NCBI GenBank assembly: GCA_017517135.1
Contig: JAFXAK010000026.1
Location: forward strand, 1-50,807
Direction of reading: 5' to 3'
DNA: 50,807 nt
DNA from: Clostridia bacterium
GTDB lineage: Bacteria; Bacillota; Clostridia; Oscillospirales; Acutalibacteraceae
Both the position numbers and the translations under genes were made by a program. Shown piece by piece: positions 1 to 7,836 of this stretch (position 1 is the stretch's first letter; every line of letters begins with the position of its first letter). The notes under the pieces are model-generated. The model was not told the DNA's origin. It did no database searches and worked only from the letters and a program-made list of their open reading frames with translations.

Positions 1-300
1 ATGCTATAAGCAAACCTCGCCCTCGGCGTACCTTTGTACGCTGTCGGGGAAACCAAAAACAACACTTTTGTGTTGTTTTTGCTCGGTTTACTCATTCTGC
101 GCATTTTTTCCTGCCCCCTAAAAAGCCAGGCTGTAAAAAAACTTTCGTTTTTTTACAGCCCCGCAAGACCGCCAACATATCCAATATACCAAATTTTTAT
201 ATGCTTGTCAATACTTTATTGGCACTTGTAAATAAAATCTACGGTTTAAATAAGAAAATTTAGTAAAAGTTGTATAAAAAATCAATTGCAATATGCGAAA
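1..300. repeat. cluster of palindromes, no gene
   Basis: No convincing gene is seen in this stretch. It holds three successive inverted repeats: a GC-richer one around 22-50 (GGCGTAC..GTACGC), an AAAAACAACAC/GTGTTGTTTTT hairpin at about 56-82, and a perfect 14-bp stem GGCTGTAAAAAAAC/GTTTTTTTACAGCC at 129-160 with a TTTC loop. The short ORF reading through it has no SD and follows the palindromes. The most likely reading is the edge of an intergenic repeat element, with the last stem able to act as a terminator on either strand. Confidence 0.55.
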
Positions 301-325
301 ATTTATGGTAAATTATAATCACAGA

Positions 326-760
326 AAGGGAACGGTGATACCAATGTACAGGTAAAGCTCAAAGGTTCTGAAAAAAAAACAGAACCGAAAAAATCCTTCA
401 TCTGAAAAAGCTTCCGAAGAAAAACAAAGCTTGATAAAAAACATAAATAAATCGGAGGATTTTTCAAAAATAAGAAGGAACCCCTTATTCCGCAGGAAGA
501 GAGGTACACAAAATGATGTTAGATACAAAAATCGGAGAACCGATAACTTTCTGATTACATAGAGAGGGTGATACCAAAGAACAGGTTATAAAAGACCTTA
601 CCGTAAGTTTTAAGAAGATTCCAGCATAAAAGAGGATCCCGCATTCGGGAAAAAAGATGTAGAAAAAAGAGTGTAACGGAAAATCAGAAAAAACAGAAAA
701 CGGAAAGGTGTCATTCAAAACCAAGAAAGAGAGGTACATAAAAAGATGTTAGATATCAAG
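326..760 (+). repeat. tandem pair of about 230-bp cassettes with conserved edges
   Basis: Two copies of a cassette lie in tandem. The left edge GGTGATACCAA occurs at 334 and 567. The right edge GAGGTACA followed by a GATGTTAGATA block occurs at 501 and 731. Offsets are 233 and 230 bases, and the A-rich middles have diverged. Each right edge puts an SD-like GAGAGG before a very short frame (beginning MLDTK and MLDIK, 9-13 codons). Perfect small hairpins lie inside: GGTTCTG/CAGAACC near 365-387 and ATCGG/CCGAT near 530-543. A TATAAT at 314-319 lies just upstream and a strong terminator follows at 770-830. It could be a structured RNA, a pair of tiny-peptide cassettes, or decayed repeats; I do not recognise it. 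Confidence 0.5.
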
Positions 761-769
761 AATGAACAG

Positions 770-830
770 AAATAACCCTTGGCCGGGGAAAATGTGTGAA
801 GAAACATTCGGTCAAGGGTTATTTCGTTTT
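770..830 (+). terminator. rho-independent terminator
   Basis: A 15-bp stem, AAATAACCCTTGGCC paired with GGTCAAGGGTTATTT (one G-U pair), is followed by a short T run. It closes the cassette region upstream and suggests that region is transcribed on the plus strand. Confidence 0.8.
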
Positions 831-856
831 TAAAGGCTTATTTTTTTTGACATTTC

Positions 857-878
857 AGCCCACAGGGCTTTTTTTTTG
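857..878 (+). terminator. short terminator hairpin
   Basis: AGCCC-ACA-GGGCT is followed by a run of T. It is a small stem with a strong U tract, just before the transporter promoter. Confidence 0.55.
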
Positions 879-891
879 TTTTAAAATATGT

Positions 892-920
892 TTGCAGTTA
901 CATAATATATATGTTAAAAT
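892..920 (+). promoter_or_regulatory. sigma-A-like promoter for the MFS gene
   Basis: TTGCAG and TAAAAT are separated by 17 bp, about 30 bases upstream of the transporter start codon. Confidence 0.55.
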
Positions 921-952
921 ATTTTTAATATCATTAAACTGCGGAGGCTCGT

Positions 953-2404
953 ATGAAGAAAAAGGAATTAACTCCCGAAAAGCAGGCTAAAGTGCAGCTG
1001 AGACGGGAAAAGGAAATCAGAAAATGGGAAAAGGAGAAGTCAAGGAGGAAGCCTTCCAATTACTTCTGGTATCTTGTGCTCATAATCTCTCTTATTTACG
1101 CTACCGACGAAATCGCATCACAGATAGGCACACTTATGAAAACGGAAATTGCAACCGACCTGTTTGCGAGTGACAACTCTATAGGTATACTCGACATCAT
1201 TTCCGTTCTGACCGTTCCTTTCCAGGCTCTGGGACTTTTATACCGTCCCCTTGCCGACAAGTGGGGCAGAAAAAGATTTCTTATTATAAATACTATCGGT
1301 ATGAGCTTCGGCTTATTTGTTGTTTTCCTTTCGGGCAACATTCCGATTTATGTTATAGGTGCGTGTCTTGTGCAGTTCTTCATCCCTCACGATATGCATG
1401 TTGTGTATATAATGGAGTCTGCCCCCTCAAAGCACAGAGCGAGAACCTACTCCTCGATAAAATTCTTTGCAAATATGTCGGTTATGCTCGTACCCCTTTT
1501 AAGAAGAATGCTTATGCAAGAGGCTTCGCAGTGGAGAAATGTATATCTCATTCCTGCCATTGTGGGTATAGTAACAAGCCTTGTGGCTCTTTTAATGGCA
1601 AGAGAGCCCGATACATTTATTGATTCCCGTCTTCGTTACCTGAGACTTACCGATGCCGAGCGAAAGGCAGAGAAAGAGAAAAAGTCTGCAGAAAATGCAC
1701 AGGGCGGTCTTATCACGGCTCTGAAATTTGCAATGCAGCACAAGCAGCTTCGCTGGCTTTATATTGTGTCCGCACTCGCAAATATCGGCTTCTACGGCTC
1801 AATAAATTATTCCGCTATTCTCTCCTACGGATATGCACAGAATTTCGTTGACAACGGACAGTTCGCTGCACTCGACAACGAGGTTATGAATGCCGTAAGC
1901 ATAGGCCCCGTTACTGCCGCTTTGTTCTTATTCCCCGTAGGATGTGCCGTGGCTCAGGTTATAATGGGCTTTATTTCAGACTGGAAGGGCAGAAAAACAG
2001 CCGCAATAGTAACGGCTGCAGACTGTCTTGTGACCTTTGTTCTCTTCTCAATAGGAGCAAGACTCGGCTGGAACTCTTATCTTGTAGGCTTCCTTTGCGG
2101 TGCGGCTATAGGCAGCTACTACTCCGCAAACGATGTTCTGATTATGATGATAAGCGAATCCTCTCCCACAAATCTTCGTTCCTCAACAATGTCCGCACAG
2201 TTTATAGTTACGGCAATCGGTGTTGCAGTATCTTATACAATAAGTATTCCCCTTGTTACAATTTTCGGCAACACACTTACAAGTCTTGTTTGTCTGTGTC
2301 TCCTCGTCCCCGGCTTCATCGCCGCACTCGTTGCCCTTGTTAAGAAGACACACGACACAAAGGGCGTGGACCTTGATACGGTTACAGGCTGCGAATGGGA
2401 CTGA
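953..2404 (+). CDS. MFS family transporter, probably sugar
   Basis: A polytopic inner-membrane transporter of 483 residues, the usual MFS length. The N-terminal 35 residues are strongly basic and cytoplasmic, then about 12 membrane segments follow. The loop after the second segment reads PLADKWGRKR, the MFS family signature; the equivalent loop in the second half (FISDWKGRKT) repeats it, showing the two-bundle fold. A charged central loop (about 225-250, KAEKEKKSAEN) separates the halves. The start is supported by GCGGAGG upstream. The next gene downstream on the same strand is a xylulokinase, so a pentose or related sugar is a reasonable substrate, but that is inferred from context only. A repeat-filled gap of about 290 bases separates the two, so co-transcription is not certain. 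Confidence 0.85.
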   Translation: MKKKELTPEKQAKVQLRREKEIRKWEKEKSRRKPSNYFWYLVLIISLIYATDEIASQIGTLMKTEIATDLFASDNSIGILDIISVLTVPFQALGLLYRPLADKWGRKRFLIINTIGMSFGLFVVFLSGNIPIYVIGACLVQFFIPHDMHVVYIMESAPSKHRARTYSSIKFFANMSVMLVPLLRRMLMQEASQWRNVYLIPAIVGIVTSLVALLMAREPDTFIDSRLRYLRLTDAERKAEKEKKSAENAQGGLITALKFAMQHKQLRWLYIVSALANIGFYGSINYSAILSYGYAQNFVDNGQFAALDNEVMNAVSIGPVTAALFLFPVGCAVAQVIMGFISDWKGRKTAAIVTAADCLVTFVLFSIGARLGWNSYLVGFLCGAAIGSYYSANDVLIMMISESSPTNLRSSTMSAQFIVTAIGVAVSYTISIPLVTIFGNTLTSLVCLCLLVPGFIAALVALVKKTHDTKGVDLDTVTGCEWD

Positions 2405-2460
2405 ATTTGAGGTAATAGGTAATAGGTAATAGTGAAGAAGTGAGGAAGACGCGTTGCGTC
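2405..2460 (+). repeat. half-copy of GAAGACGC MITE-like repeat
   Basis: A GTAATAG direct repeat and GTGAAGAAGTGAGGAAGACGC followed by a short GACGC/GCGTC palindrome. The arm matches the right arm of the complete copy at 32632-32746 in the opposite orientation, so this is a partial copy of the same family. Confidence 0.65.
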
Positions 2461-2505
2461 TTGATTATATTTCCGTTTTTGCAAGCAATAAACAGGTTCG
2501 TCATG

Positions 2506-2645
2506 GTAGGGAACGATGCCCACATCGTTCCGCAATAGGCAAATTCTAACTTTTACAAACCAATTTATTGTCACTAAAAACCAAATGTGAACAATGGAAA
2601 GTTACATTTTCCTTATACCGGAACGATGTGGGCATCGTTCCCTAC
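2506..2645. repeat. inverted repeat pair built on GAACGATGNNNNCATCGTTC
   Basis: The left copy (2507-2532) and right copy (2619-2644) are exact inverted copies of each other, each itself a hairpin (GAACGATG..CATCGTTC). About 86 bases lie between. The right-hand part resembles 9288-9355 (shared pattern AAATGTG-ACAA-GG-AA-TTACA-TT-CC-TATA) and its flank resembles 8338-8385, so this is a dispersed small element. It lies between the transporter and xylulokinase. Confidence 0.65.
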
Positions 2646-2695
2646 AGGTACAGACCTTTGGTTTCAGAAAAAAAACAACTTCAGAGGTAAATATT

Positions 2696-4171
2696 ATGAG
2701 TTATTATATAGGAATAGATCTCGGCACATCTGCTACTAAGTTCATTCTGATGGATGAAAACGGCAGTATCAAAAACAGCGTTTCAAAGGAATACCCCATT
2801 GAATTCCCTGCCCCCGGGTACTCACAGCAGAATCCCGAGGACTGGAAAAAGGCTTTATTTGAGGGTATCCCCGAGCTTTTAGACGGCTTTGACAGCTCTC
2901 TTGTAAAGGGAATAGGCACGGGCGGACAGATGCACGGACTTGTTGTGCTTGACAAAAACGACAATGTGATCCGTCCCGCAATTCTCTGGAATGACGGCAG
3001 AACGGCAAAGCAGACCGAATATCTCAATGAGGTTATAGGCAAGGAAAAGCTTTCGGAATATACGGCAAACATTGCCTTTGCGGGCTTCACGGCTCCCAAA
3101 ATCTTATGGATGAAGGAAAACGAAGCGGAGCTTTTCAGCCGTATTTCAAAAATAATGCTCCCCAAGGATTATATAAACTATATTCTCACGGGCGTTCACG
3201 CCTGTGACTATTCGGATGCATCGGGTATGCTTTTGCTCGATGTTGAAAACAGATGCTGGTCAGAACAAATGCTTGATATCTGTTCCGTAAAAGAAGAACA
3301 GCTCCCCACACTTTTTGAAAGCTATGAATGTATCGGCTGTGTAAAGGAAGATATAGCAAAGCTTCTGTCACTCCCCTCGGGTGTTGCGGTGGCAGCAGGC
3401 GCGGGGGACAATGCCGCAGCGGCTATAGGCACGGGAACAGTCGGCAGCGGCGGATGTAACATAAGCCTCGGCACATCGGGTACTGTATTTATCTCCTCCG
3501 AAAAATTCGGTGTTGACAGCTTCAATTCTCTCCATTCCTTTGCCCACGCAGACGGCGGATATCACCTTATGGGCTGTATACTCTCTGCCGCCTCCTGCAA
3601 CAAGTGGTTTATGGAGGAAATATGCAAGACAAAGGAATACAAAACCGAGCAGAGCGGTATAACAGACGATATGCTCGGCAACAATAATGTATTTTTCCTG
3701 CCCTATCTTATGGGAGAGAGAAGCCCCATAAACGATACAGATGCGAGAGGTACATTTATCGGTATGACACTCAACACATCCAGAGAGGATATGCTCTTGG
3801 CGGTCTTGGAGGGTGTTGCCTTCGCATTGAGAGACTGTGTTGAAATAGCAAGAAGCTTAGGTGTCAACATAAGCTCCTCAAAAATCTGCGGAGGCGGTGC
3901 GGCAAGTAAGCTGTGGAAAAAGATAATCGCAAATGTGCTTAACATAGAAATTATGTCCCTTGAATCCGAGCAAGGCCCCTCAATGGGCGGTGCAATGCTC
4001 GCAATGGTGGCAAGCGGCGAATATGATAACATAAAATCAGTTTGCGAAAAATTCACAAAAATTGCCGAAGTCACAAAGCCCGAAAAAGACCTTGCAGACA
4101 GATACGAAAAACAGTACCGGAAATTCAGAAAAATCTATCCGTCACTCAAAGAGCTGTTCAAAAACATATAA
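2696..4171 (+). CDS. xylB: xylulokinase (FGGY carbohydrate kinase)
   Basis: Phosphorylates D-xylulose to xylulose 5-phosphate with ATP, feeding the pentose phosphate pathway; cytoplasmic. The 491-residue protein begins with the FGGY phosphate-binding motif YIGIDLGTSATKF, carries GTGGQMHGLVVLD (substrate loop typical of XylB), a second phosphate loop NISLGTSGTVF near 265-280, and the C-terminal nucleotide-binding GGGAASKLWKKI. The frame is open from 2594, but the ATG at 2696 has AGAGG upstream and puts the conserved motif at residue 4 as in relatives, so the shorter start is used. The transporter upstream fits a sugar-uptake unit. L-ribulokinase-like or other FGGY substrates cannot be fully excluded by eye. 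Confidence 0.9.
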   Translation: MSYYIGIDLGTSATKFILMDENGSIKNSVSKEYPIEFPAPGYSQQNPEDWKKALFEGIPELLDGFDSSLVKGIGTGGQMHGLVVLDKNDNVIRPAILWNDGRTAKQTEYLNEVIGKEKLSEYTANIAFAGFTAPKILWMKENEAELFSRISKIMLPKDYINYILTGVHACDYSDASGMLLLDVENRCWSEQMLDICSVKEEQLPTLFESYECIGCVKEDIAKLLSLPSGVAVAAGAGDNAAAAIGTGTVGSGGCNISLGTSGTVFISSEKFGVDSFNSLHSFAHADGGYHLMGCILSAASCNKWFMEEICKTKEYKTEQSGITDDMLGNNNVFFLPYLMGERSPINDTDARGTFIGMTLNTSREDMLLAVLEGVAFALRDCVEIARSLGVNISSSKICGGGAASKLWKKIIANVLNIEIMSLESEQGPSMGGAMLAMVASGEYDNIKSVCEKFTKIAEVTKPEKDLADRYEKQYRKFRKIYPSLKELFKNI

Positions 4172-4214
4172 ATTTTATAAAATCAAAAAAAATCTCGGGA
4201 AATTAAAAAATCTC

Positions 4215-4244
4215 TTGACATTAAAGGGCTTCGTGTGGTACAAT
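4215..4244 (+). promoter_or_regulatory. promoter of rpmG-secE-nusG operon
   Basis: Consensus TTGACA and TACAAT with an 18-bp spacer, about 100 bases upstream of rpmG. A small CCTC/GAGG hairpin with a T run follows at about 4251-4273 and could be a weak leader structure. Confidence 0.8.
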
Positions 4245-4341
4245 ACCTGTACCTCTGCGAGGGCTCTTTTTTTGTGCCCGGAAATTCCGAAATATAAGCG
4301 GAAATGTATCAGAGGGAGGCTAACTAAATGGAGGTGCCGTT

Positions 4342-4491
4342 ATGAGAGTTAAAATTACTCTTGCTTGTACAGAGTGCAAACAGCGCAATTACAACACAAT
4401 GAAGAACAAGAAGAACTCACCCGACAGACTGGAGATGAACAAGTACTGCAGATTCTGCAGAAAGCACACTCTCCACAGAGAAACCAAGTAA
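4342..4491 (+). CDS. rpmG: 50S ribosomal protein L33
   Basis: A 49-residue ribosomal protein of the large subunit. The sequence [17 protein letters not shown] at the N-terminus and YCRFCRKHT near residues 36-43 give two CxxC pairs, i.e. the zinc-binding (C+) form of L33, with the C-terminal HTLHRETK typical of the family. GGAGG lies 8-12 bases upstream of the ATG. It is the first gene of the rpmG-secE-nusG unit, the usual bacterial order. Confidence 0.95.
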   Translation: MRVKITLACTECKQRNYNTMKNKKNSPDRLEMNKYCRFCRKHTLHRETK

Positions 4492-4559
4492 TTTGAAAGA
4501 AGCAGAGTGTCTTAAAGGACGCTCGCGTTTTCTTGCTTTCACGAAAGGAATGAGAGAAA

Positions 4560-5093
4560 ATGGCTGAAAAGAAACAACCTACCGACAAGAATGAGCTTAA
4601 GGCTCTCAAGGAAGCTGAAAAAGCTGCCAAGAAGGCTAAGCAGGAAAGAATCAAAGCCAGCAAGCCCAAAAAAGAAGGTACGGTATTTTCACGCGCCGGA
4701 AAATCAGTTTCTAAGTTCTTCAAGGATTTCGTAGGTACTTGTAAAAAAGTCGTATGGCCCGCAGCTCCCGAGGTTCTCAAGAACAGTGCAATCGTTCTTG
4801 CAGTTATCGCGGTAGTCGGTCTTGTAATCTTCGGCTTTGACCAGGGACTTACTGCTCTGTTCGGTCTCGGAACAGATGTCGCTGTTGAAATGGGCGAACA
4901 GTTTGCAGACGAAACAACAACAGCTGCTTCAACGGAAACAACAACCGCTGCTGAAACCACAACAGCAGACAGTGAAGAAACAACCGATGATGCAGAAGAA
5001 ACAACAGCAGAGGAAACAACTGCTGAAGAGACAACTGTTGAAGAAACAACTGAAGAAGAAGAAACAACATCAGAAGAAACAACTGCTGAATAA
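4560..5093 (+). CDS. secE: preprotein translocase subunit SecE with long Thr/Glu tail
   Basis: Essential small subunit of the SecYEG channel. Residues 1-45 are Lys/Ala-rich and cytoplasmic. Residues about 45-70 contain the amphipathic SecE helix with FVGTCKKVVWPAAPEVLKN (the family's conserved KKVxWPxxxE), followed by one membrane segment at about 76-95. Normal one-TM bacterial SecE stops near here at 60-110 residues; this protein continues to 177 with a tail from about 110 made almost entirely of Thr, Glu, Ala and Asp (repeats of EETTAEETT). By SecE topology (N-in, C-out) the tail would face outside. Context (rpmG upstream, nusG 29 bases downstream) makes the identity certain; the tail's role is unknown. 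Confidence 0.93.
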   Translation: MAEKKQPTDKNELKALKEAEKAAKKAKQERIKASKPKKEGTVFSRAGKSVSKFFKDFVGTCKKVVWPAAPEVLKNSAIVLAVIAVVGLVIFGFDQGLTALFGLGTDVAVEMGEQFADETTTAASTETTTAAETTTADSEETTDDAEETTAEETTAEETTVEETTEEEETTSEETTAE

Positions 5094-5122
5094 GCAGCAA
5101 AGCAGGCTACGGGAGGAAAACC

Positions 5123-5680
5123 ATGTTTGAAGAGTATAAGTGGTATATTGTCCACACACACACAAACTGTGAAGACAAGGTAGCTGAGAACATCATCAGA
5201 GCTGCCGAAAACCGTAATATGCGTGACCAGATACTTGAGGTTTGCGTTCCCACAGAAACAGAAACCGTAATTGAGAACGATAAAAGAAAAGAAAAAGTTC
5301 ACAAATTATTTCCCGGCTATGTTCTTGTGAAGCTTGCAGTGGCCTATGATGAAAAAGCACAGGAAAAAAAGATGACAGACGAGGTCTGGTACATTGTAAG
5401 AAACACACGCTTTGTTACAGGATTTGTAGGCCCCGGAGGAAGACCCGTTCCTCTCACCGAGAAAGAGGTTCTCGCACTCGGTGTTGAAAAGAGAACTGTC
5501 ACCGTTGGTTATGAGGTTGGGGATCTCGTAACAGTAATCGGCGGTTCGTTTGACGGATTCTCAGGTGTTGTTGATAATATTGATATTGAAAACGACACGG
5601 TACGCGTTATCATTTCAATGATGGGACGCGACACTCCCCTTGAGCTCGGACTTGATCAGGTTGAGTCCGCAGTTGATTAA
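5123..5680 (+). CDS. nusG: transcription termination/antitermination protein NusG
   Basis: RNA polymerase-associated elongation factor that binds the beta' clamp helices and couples to Rho or ribosomes. 185 residues. The N-terminal NGN domain begins KWYIVHTHTNCEDKVAENI and contains the FPGYVLVK strand and VWYIVRNTRFVTGFVGPGGRPVPL; the C-terminal KOW domain begins near 127 with VGDLVTVIGGSFDGFSGVV. GGGAGGAAAA precedes the ATG. Expressed with rpmG and secE and read on towards rplK, which lies 105 bases downstream behind an L1 operator. Confidence 0.96.
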   Translation: MFEEYKWYIVHTHTNCEDKVAENIIRAAENRNMRDQILEVCVPTETETVIENDKRKEKVHKLFPGYVLVKLAVAYDEKAQEKKMTDEVWYIVRNTRFVTGFVGPGGRPVPLTEKEVLALGVEKRTVTVGYEVGDLVTVIGGSFDGFSGVVDNIDIENDTVRVIISMMGRDTPLELGLDQVESAVD

Positions 5681-5724
5681 TTTACGGTAATTAGCCTTAG
5701 GGCTTCTTATGGCACTTAGGTGCC

Positions 5725-5764
5725 GTGGGAGGATACAAATATCTGATGTATCCGCCACTACCAC
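5725..5764 (+). promoter_or_regulatory. L1 translational operator, mimic of the 23S rRNA L1 site
   Basis: The rplK leader reads GTGGGAGG .. TACCAC, the same flanking words as the L1-binding stem in helices 76-77 of 23S rRNA, with an inner GGATAC/GTATCC stem. A GGCAC-TTAG-GTGCC hairpin precedes it (5711-5724). Free L1, encoded two genes downstream, is expected to bind here and repress rplK-rplA translation, as known for L1-regulated L11 operons. Confidence 0.75.
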
Positions 5765-5785
5765 ATTTTTTTTGGAGGTGCAATT

Positions 5786-6211
5786 ATGGCACAAAAAGTA
5801 ACAGGCTTTATTAAGCTTCAGATTCCTGCAGGTAAGGCAACTCCCTCTCCCCCTGTAGGTCCCGCACTTGGTCAGCACGGTGTGAACATTATGGCGTTCA
5901 CAAAGGAATTCAATGAAAGAACAAAGAACGATATGGGACTTATCATCCCTGTTGTTATCACAGTTTACGCTGACCGTTCATTCACATTCATCACAAAGAC
6001 TCCTCCTGCAGCTGTTCTTATCAAGAAGGCTTGCGGAATCGAAAGCGGTTCAGGTGTTCCCAACAAGAACAAGGTAGCAAGCATCACAACAGAACAGGTC
6101 AGAAAAATTGCAGAACAGAAAATGCCCGACCTTAACGCAGCAAGTGTTGAAGCAGCTATGAGTATGATAGCCGGTACAGCTCGCAGCATGGGCGTTACTG
6201 TTGTTGACTGA
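5786..6211 (+). CDS. rplK: 50S ribosomal protein L11
   Basis: Large-subunit protein of the GTPase-associated centre, bound to 23S rRNA next to L10/L12. 141 residues, the standard length. The N-terminal domain has [29 protein letters not shown] with the conserved Pro-rich switch, and the C-terminal RNA-binding domain has [14 protein letters not shown] and the closing [17 protein letters not shown] precedes the ATG by 6 bases. Co-transcribed with rplA, 19 bases downstream. Confidence 0.97.
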   Translation: MAQKVTGFIKLQIPAGKATPSPPVGPALGQHGVNIMAFTKEFNERTKNDMGLIIPVVITVYADRSFTFITKTPPAAVLIKKACGIESGSGVPNKNKVASITTEQVRKIAEQKMPDLNAASVEAAMSMIAGTARSMGVTVVD

Positions 6212-6230
6212 GCAGCGGAGGTAATAGAAA

Positions 6231-6935
6231 ATGAAACACGGTAAAAAGTATGTTGACAGCTTAAAGAATGTTGACAGAGAAAAGCTTTATGATGCAAACG
6301 AAGCTCTTGCAGTTGCAGTTGCAAATGCAAAGGCAAAGTTTGATGAAACAGTTGAAGTACATGTTCGTCTCGGTGTTGACTCCCGTCACGCAGACCAGCA
6401 GGTAAGAGGCGCTGTTGTTCTTCCCAACGGCACAGGCCGTAAAGTAAGAGTTGCTGTTTTCGCTAAGGGCGACGAAGCAAAGGCTGCTGAAGAAGCAGGT
6501 GCAGAAATCGTTGGTGCAGAAGACCTCGTTGCAAGAATCCAGGGCGAAGGCTTTATGGATTTCGATGTATGTATCGCTGCTCCCAATATGATGGGCCTTG
6601 TTGGCCGTCTCGGTAAGGTTCTCGGTCCCCGCGGACTTATGCCCAGCCCCAAGGCAGGTACTGTAACTCCCGATGTTGCTAAGGCTGTTGCTGAAGCAAA
6701 GGCAGGTAAGATCGAGTACAGACTTGACAAGACAAACATCATCCATTGCCCCATCGGTAAGGTTTCATTCGGTGCTGAAAAGCTCTATGAAAACTATGCT
6801 ACTCTCCTTGATGCAGTTATCAAGGCTAAGCCCGCTGCTGCTAAAGGTCAGTACATCCGTTCTTGCGTAGTAACATCCACAATGGGTGTTGGTATCCGCA
6901 TCAATCCTAACAGAGTTCTCTCTGTTAATGAGTAA
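6231..6935 (+). CDS. rplA: 50S ribosomal protein L1
   Basis: Forms the L1 stalk that handles E-site tRNA and acts as a translational repressor of its own operon. 234 residues, usual length. Recognised by [19 protein letters not shown] at the start, [20 protein letters not shown], the central domain with [26 protein letters not shown], and [12 protein letters not shown] good SD (GGAGGTAATAG) lies before the ATG. A terminator follows directly at 6951, so rplA ends the rplK unit; the probable target for its repression is the operator at 5725-5764. Confidence 0.97.
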   Translation: MKHGKKYVDSLKNVDREKLYDANEALAVAVANAKAKFDETVEVHVRLGVDSRHADQQVRGAVVLPNGTGRKVRVAVFAKGDEAKAAEEAGAEIVGAEDLVARIQGEGFMDFDVCIAAPNMMGLVGRLGKVLGPRGLMPSPKAGTVTPDVAKAVAEAKAGKIEYRLDKTNIIHCPIGKVSFGAEKLYENYATLLDAVIKAKPAAAKGQYIRSCVVTSTMGVGIRINPNRVLSVNE

Positions 6936-6950
6936 AAAACTCTTTTTCAT

Positions 6951-6980
6951 TGCCCGTATCCCCGATACGGGCAGTTTTTT
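6951..6980 (+). terminator. rho-independent terminator after rplA
   Basis: GCCCGTATC-CCC-GATACGGGC (9-bp perfect stem) followed by AG and seven T. Confidence 0.93.
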
Positions 6981-7024
6981 TGCAAAAATAATGCAAAAAA
7001 ATTATTTTAAAATATAAAAAACTC

Positions 7025-7053
7025 TTGACAAGTATACATTGTTATAGTATAAT
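7025..7053 (+). promoter_or_regulatory. promoter of rplJ-rplL
   Basis: Perfect TTGACA and TATAAT boxes with a 17-bp spacer, about 160 bases upstream of rplJ and just before the L10 leader. Confidence 0.9.
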
Positions 7054-7059
7054 CCCATT

Positions 7060-7190
7060 GTTGCTGTTCTAAAGACAGCAGGTGCATTTTATGCGTAAGG
7101 TTATTACCGCCTGCCGAGGAAAAGTAAAACAATTTTATTTGAGTGTTGTTTTATGCCTTCTCGTGCCAAGCGGGAAGGCATATTTTAATT
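7060..7190 (+). ncRNA. ribosomal L10 leader with attenuator
   Basis: The 5' leader of rplJ-rplL holds AGACAGCAGGTGC, a short hairpin region and ACCGCCTGCCGAGGA, the pattern of the Firmicutes L10 leader bound by the L10(L12)4 complex. At 7153-7181 a stem ATGCCTTCTCG/CGGGAAGGCAT is followed by TATTTTAATTTT and can serve as the regulated terminator. Confidence 0.8.
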
Positions 7191-7211
7191 TTATAAGGCA
7201 GGTGAAATTAT

Positions 7212-7784
7212 TTGCCAAGCGTAAAAGTTTTAGAAGCAAAGAAAGCACAGGTTGAAGTTCTTAAGGAGAAGTTCTCATCCGCAGTTGCAGGTGTAGTTGT
7301 TGACTATAAGGGTACATCAGTTGCTGATGATACTAAGCTTCGTAAGGAGCTCAGAGAAGCAGGCGTTGATTATGTTGTTGCTAAAAACACACTTATCCGT
7401 CTTGCAGTAGAAGGCACAGCTCTTGCAGAAATGGACGAACAGCTCAACGGAACAACAGCTGTTGCTACCAGCACAGAAGATTATGTTGCTGCTGCAAAAA
7501 TCCTTTCCAAGTTCGCTGAAAAGCATGAAAACTTCAAAATCAAGGCAGGTTTCCTTGATGGCGAACTCATTTCTCTTGAAAAGCTCGAGTCTCTTGCAAA
7601 GCTTCCCTCAAAGGAACAGCTCCTTTGTACTGTACTTTTTGCATTCCAGGCTCCTATGGCATCTTTTGCTCGTGCTATCCAGGCTATCATCGATAAGGGT
7701 GGCGAAGCAACAGAAGCTCCCGCAGCTGAAGAAGCTGCAGCAGAAGCTCCCGCAGAAGCTCCTGCAACAGAAGCTGCTGAATAA
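7212..7784 (+). CDS. rplJ: 50S ribosomal protein L10
   Basis: Anchors L7/L12 dimers to the ribosome stalk and represses its own operon through the leader upstream. 190 residues, start codon TTG preceded by AGGTGA. The N-terminal RNA-binding half shows AGVVVDYKGTSVADDTKLRKELREAGVDYVVAKNTL; the C-terminal helix that binds L12 is near 130-155. After it comes a 28-residue Ala/Glu/Pro tail (GGEATEAPAAEEAAAEAPAE...) that most L10 proteins lack or have much shorter; function unknown. Followed by rplL after 52 bases. Confidence 0.96.
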   Translation: MPSVKVLEAKKAQVEVLKEKFSSAVAGVVVDYKGTSVADDTKLRKELREAGVDYVVAKNTLIRLAVEGTALAEMDEQLNGTTAVATSTEDYVAAAKILSKFAEKHENFKIKAGFLDGELISLEKLESLAKLPSKEQLLCTVLFAFQAPMASFARAIQAIIDKGGEATEAPAAEEAAAEAPAEAPATEAAE

Positions 7785-7836
7785 GCCGCTTTCATTACAT
7801 TAAACAAAAATCAATTATTATTGGAGGAAAATTAAA

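Noticed and set aside
303-739. Two similar small minus-strand frames starting MYLS, like a duplicated peptide gene
   Set aside because: Their similarity is only that of the tandem DNA cassettes; composition is Phe/Leu-rich from the A-rich plus strand and there is no SD.
4355-5302. 315-codon open frame on minus opposite secE and nusG, Ser/Val-rich
   Set aside because: It is the mirror of the repetitive EETT codons of secE and of nusG; no SD, low-complexity SSVVSSAVVSS content, and it covers three certain genes.
7423-7803. 126-codon frame on plus overlapping rplJ
   Set aside because: Shadow frame of the rplJ coding sequence, with Leu/Gln-rich content from its Ala/Glu codons.
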